Assembly (NCBI GenBank): GCA_003455945.1
Contig: DMPQ01000074.1
Location: 7,142 to 15,108, forward strand
DNA: 7,967 bases
Direction: 5' to 3'
Source of the DNA: Planctomycetaceae bacterium
GTDB taxonomy: Bacteria; Planctomycetota; Planctomycetia; Pirellulales; Pirellulaceae
Positions 5,872 through 7,967 of this stretch are shown piece by piece. A model generated the notes under the pieces. The model had not been told where the DNA came from, did not search any database, and saw only the letters and a program-made list of their open reading frames with translations. How positions within the stretch are numbered: the first letter of the stretch is position 1; each line of letters opens with the position of its first letter. Made by a program: the position numbers and the translations under genes.

Positions 5872-7499
5872 TGCGCCGGTTTGCCGCACTGGTCGAGGCG
5901 ATCGAAACCTCGGCAGGAGTCGTCGAGGCTTGGACCGATTGGTTCCGCGTCGCCGGTTCCGCCGATGCGATGCTGTCGATCCGTCTGCTCGTCGGCGGCG
6001 GCAAGGAACGATCGCGCCGTCGACTGACCGCGGCCCGTCTGCGCCGACTGCTCGGCACCGCACTCGCGTTGCCCGAGTGGCTGATCGAACGCTCGCTCGG
6101 CGAGAGCGACGATGCGGCCGAAGGGGGTGCGCTGCTCCTTTCCGCGATGCCGTTTCCCGAGGTCGAAGCAGGCGAAGCGGCCGCGAGCGAGCGGACCGAA
6201 GGATCGCTGCACCGACGGCTCGAACGCCTGACGACTCGGCTCGACGAACCGGAGTCCGACGAGACCGACTGCGCGATCGCCGCGACGCTGCGCGAAACGG
6301 ACGAGACGACTCGGCGCGTGCTGCTGCGGGCGCTGCTCGGGACGTCGCGACCGACCGGCTCGATGCGAGCCATGCTGACCGGCCTCGGTCGCGTCTGTGG
6401 CGTCCCGATCGACGTCCTCGAGGACCGAACGGCTCGCGATACCGGCGACGATGCCGCGACCTTCGAGCGATGGATTGCGCCGTGCGCTGCGGACGATTCG
6501 ATCGGCCGGTGGCCGCGCGTCCCGCTGACGATGATCGACGCGCTGCCGACCGACCGGGATGAAGCATGGAGCGCCGAGTGGAACTGGGTCGGTCTTCGCG
6601 TCAGATTGGTCCGCCATCGATCGGGCGTGCGCTGGTCGGCCGATGATCTCGAACCGTTGACCGGGAAGTTGCCCGAAGCGTGCGAGGGGGCGGAGCGATT
6701 GGCGGTCGGCACCGTTCTCGACGGCATCCTGATCGCCGGCTCGATGGCCGCGCCGCGTCCGCGCGGCGATCTGGAACGACGACTGGCGCGACGCCGCTCG
6801 ACGGCGGCGGACCGACGAGCCGTGCCGGTGACGTTCGTCGCGATCGATCTGCTGCACGACGGCCTCGAAGATCGCCGCCGCGAAACCTGGACCGAGCGGC
6901 GCGAGCGACTGGAACAGCTCTTCGCGACGACGCTGGCCGATGCCGCATCGATCGCCCTCTCGCCGGCGTTCCGCGAATCGTTCTCGAAGTTGCAGGAACG
7001 CCATCGCGAGTCGCGGCGTCCCGGAATCGACGGTCTGGTTCTGAAGCCGCTCGAGGCCCCGTACGACCCCGAGACGATTCGTTGGTTCGTGCTTCCGCCG
7101 CAGCCGTTCCGCTGGACGGCGGTGCTGCGTCTGGTCCGACAGACCGGTGACGTCGCCTCGACGATCGAAGGATCGTTCTCGGTTCGCGGAGTCGGCGGCG
7201 AGTTCGTTCCGTTCGCTCAGGCGCCGTTGTCGTTCGGATCGGACGAGGAGCGAACCGAGTTCGAGGCGCTGCTGAAGCGGACGACGATCGCTCGATTCGG
7301 ACCGGTCCGCGAACTGGAACCGGAACAGGTCTACGAACTGGAATGCGCCGGATTCGAACCTGCTCCGCGGCGCCGTTCGGGCCTGGCACTGCGCGGCGTG
7401 CGAGTCATCAGGCGGTGCGACGAACGGACGGTCGACACGATCGATTCGCTCGCCGATCTGCAAGCCGCGTGGAGGATCACCTCCATCGACCCGACCTGA
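5871..7499 (+). CDS. ATP-dependent DNA ligase homologue with lost active site (ligase-associated cluster type)
   Basis: At 542 residues this matches the ligases paired with the exonuclease above (PP_1105 type, also annotated as cisplatin-damage-response ligases). The layout is preserved: N-terminal DNA-binding domain (about 1-215, opening MRRFAALVEAIE), nucleotidyltransferase domain (about 216-420) and OB domain (about 420-542, with RFGPVR at 475-480 and PRRRSGLALR at 499-508). The catalytic motifs are not. Motif I, normally EWKWDGIR, is EWNWVGLR: the AMP-accepting Lys is Asn238 (codon AAC) and the Asp is Val240 (GTC). The LDGE motif is LDGI (Ile286). Motif IV, normally EGxxLK, is DGLVLK (387-392). 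Motif V, normally WWKWK, is WFVLP (405-409), losing both lysines. It should be unable to form ligase-AMP by the normal route. The frame is uninterrupted with ordinary codon use, so a retained non-catalytic role is likelier than a decaying gene. Confidence 0.9.
   Translation: MRRFAALVEAIETSAGVVEAWTDWFRVAGSADAMLSIRLLVGGGKERSRRRLTAARLRRLLGTALALPEWLIERSLGESDDAAEGGALLLSAMPFPEVEAGEAAASERTEGSLHRRLERLTTRLDEPESDETDCAIAATLRETDETTRRVLLRALLGTSRPTGSMRAMLTGLGRVCGVPIDVLEDRTARDTGDDAATFERWIAPCAADDSIGRWPRVPLTMIDALPTDRDEAWSAEWNWVGLRVRLVRHRSGVRWSADDLEPLTGKLPEACEGAERLAVGTVLDGILIAGSMAAPRPRGDLERRLARRRSTAADRRAVPVTFVAIDLLHDGLEDRRRETWTERRERLEQLFATTLADAASIALSPAFRESFSKLQERHRESRRPGIDGLVLKPLEAPYDPETIRWFVLPPQPFRWTAVLRLVRQTGDVASTIEGSFSVRGVGGEFVPFAQAPLSFGSDEERTEFEALLKRTTIARFGPVRELEPEQVYELECAGFEPAPRRRSGLALRGVRVIRRCDERTVDTIDSLADLQAAWRITSIDPT
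6093..6121 (+). repeat. Short imperfect direct repeat, copy 2 (ligase homologue N-domain)
   Basis: This is the partner of 5803-5831, encoding ligase residues 75-84. In active relatives this place carries a conserved GDLAET-like segment, which here reads DDAAEG. Confidence 0.4.
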
Positions 7500-7524
7500 G
7501 GCTGATCGACGATCGACGCCCCGT

Positions 7525-7967
7525 TCAGTCGCTCGCCGAAAGGGGAGAGCGAAAACCGAGCAGCTCGCGAATCGCGGCGACGATCTCCAGCGACTCGATC
7601 GCAAACGCCGGATCGCGCAGATCGTCGAACGTCAGGCGGTCGCGGTAACGCGACATGATGAGCGCTTCGAGTCGCTCGGCCCGCGATTCGGTCAGTCGAC
7701 CGACCTGGTCGAAGCTCGCGACCTGGGCAGGGTCGAGCACGACTCGCAATCTCAGACAGGCCGGGCCTCCGCCGTTGGCCATGCTCTCTTCCAGGTCGAC
7801 CACATGCACGTCGGTCAGCTCGGGAAGCTCGCTGCGCAGGCGTTCGATCGCCCGCGCCGCCGAGGGAATCCGGTCGCACTGACGCGGCACGATCAGCTGC
7901 CAGCGACCGTCGGGCAGGGTGAGCCACTGGCAATTGAACAGGTAGCTGCGGACCGCGTCGTCGAGCG
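7525..7967 (-). CDS. astB: N-succinylarginine dihydrolase (partial, N-terminus off the right edge)
   Basis: The second enzyme of the arginine succinyltransferase pathway; it hydrolyses N2-succinylarginine to succinylornithine, CO2 and two ammonia. The frame enters from the right edge and stops at 7525, giving about 147 C-terminal residues of a protein usually near 440. The recognisable parts are AVRSYLFNCQWLTLP near the edge, the hallmark SMANGGGPACLRLRVVL containing the catalytic Cys, and a closing YRDRLTFDDLRDP segment, all in the order seen in E. coli AstB. The catalytic His and Glu lie outside the window. The gene converges on the ligase homologue with only 25 bases between the stops. No other ast gene is visible, so its operon context cannot be judged. 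Confidence 0.92.
   Translation of the reverse strand, partial: LDDAVRSYLFNCQWLTLPDGRWQLIVPRQCDRIPSAARAIERLRSELPELTDVHVVDLEESMANGGGPACLRLRVVLDPAQVASFDQVGRLTESRAERLEALIMSRYRDRLTFDDLRDPAFAIESLEIVAAIRELLGFRSPLSASD

Noticed and set aside
7500..7524. Possible bidirectional terminator between the ligase homologue and astB
   Set aside because: The GATCGACGATCGACG run is a short tandem-like sequence and does not form a stable stem with a T tract on either strand.
5505..7604. 699-residue minus-strand frame opposite the exonuclease and ligase genes
   Set aside because: Despite its length it mirrors the codon bias of the real genes (Arg/Gln/Ser-rich, no domain) and also overlaps the end of astB in a different frame.

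Overview
The window is GC-rich, densely coding DNA from a bacterial chromosome, most likely a planctomycete or a similar high-GC lineage. That guess rests on overall gene style (strong G/C at third codon positions, weak or absent Shine-Dalgarno sites on several genes, a near-consensus TATAAT box standing out in GC-rich DNA) and on the mix of genes; no ribosomal RNA or other phylogenetic marker is present to confirm it. There are eight protein genes, two of them cut by the window edges. No tRNA, rRNA, CRISPR array, insertion sequence or convincing terminator was found.

Left part (1-3073): a membrane flippase-like protein of the polysaccharide-export type runs leftward off the edge. Divergent from it, behind a perfect TATAAT box, lies a def-fmt pair: peptide deformylase and methionyl-tRNA formyltransferase, which remove and add the formyl group of initiator methionine.

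Middle (3067-4767): two leftward genes, a small exported or membrane-anchored protein of unknown function and a HAD-family phosphatase of the YihX type, which ends tail-to-tail with fmt in a 7-base overlap. A 386-base gap holds candidate promoters for the leftward pair and for the rightward pair that follows.

Right part (4768-7499): a translationally coupled pair, the ligase-associated metallo-beta-lactamase-fold DNA exonuclease followed by its ATP-dependent DNA ligase partner. The exonuclease keeps all recognisable metal-binding motifs. The ligase is full length and keeps its overall layout, but its nucleotidyl-transfer motifs are altered: the catalytic KxDG is NWVG, the DGE Glu is Ile, and the two motif V lysines are Val and Pro. 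It therefore looks like a pseudo-ligase kept as a non-catalytic partner of an active nuclease, and this is the most interesting feature of the window. The C-terminal part of astB (N-succinylarginine dihydrolase, arginine catabolism) enters from the right edge on the opposite strand.
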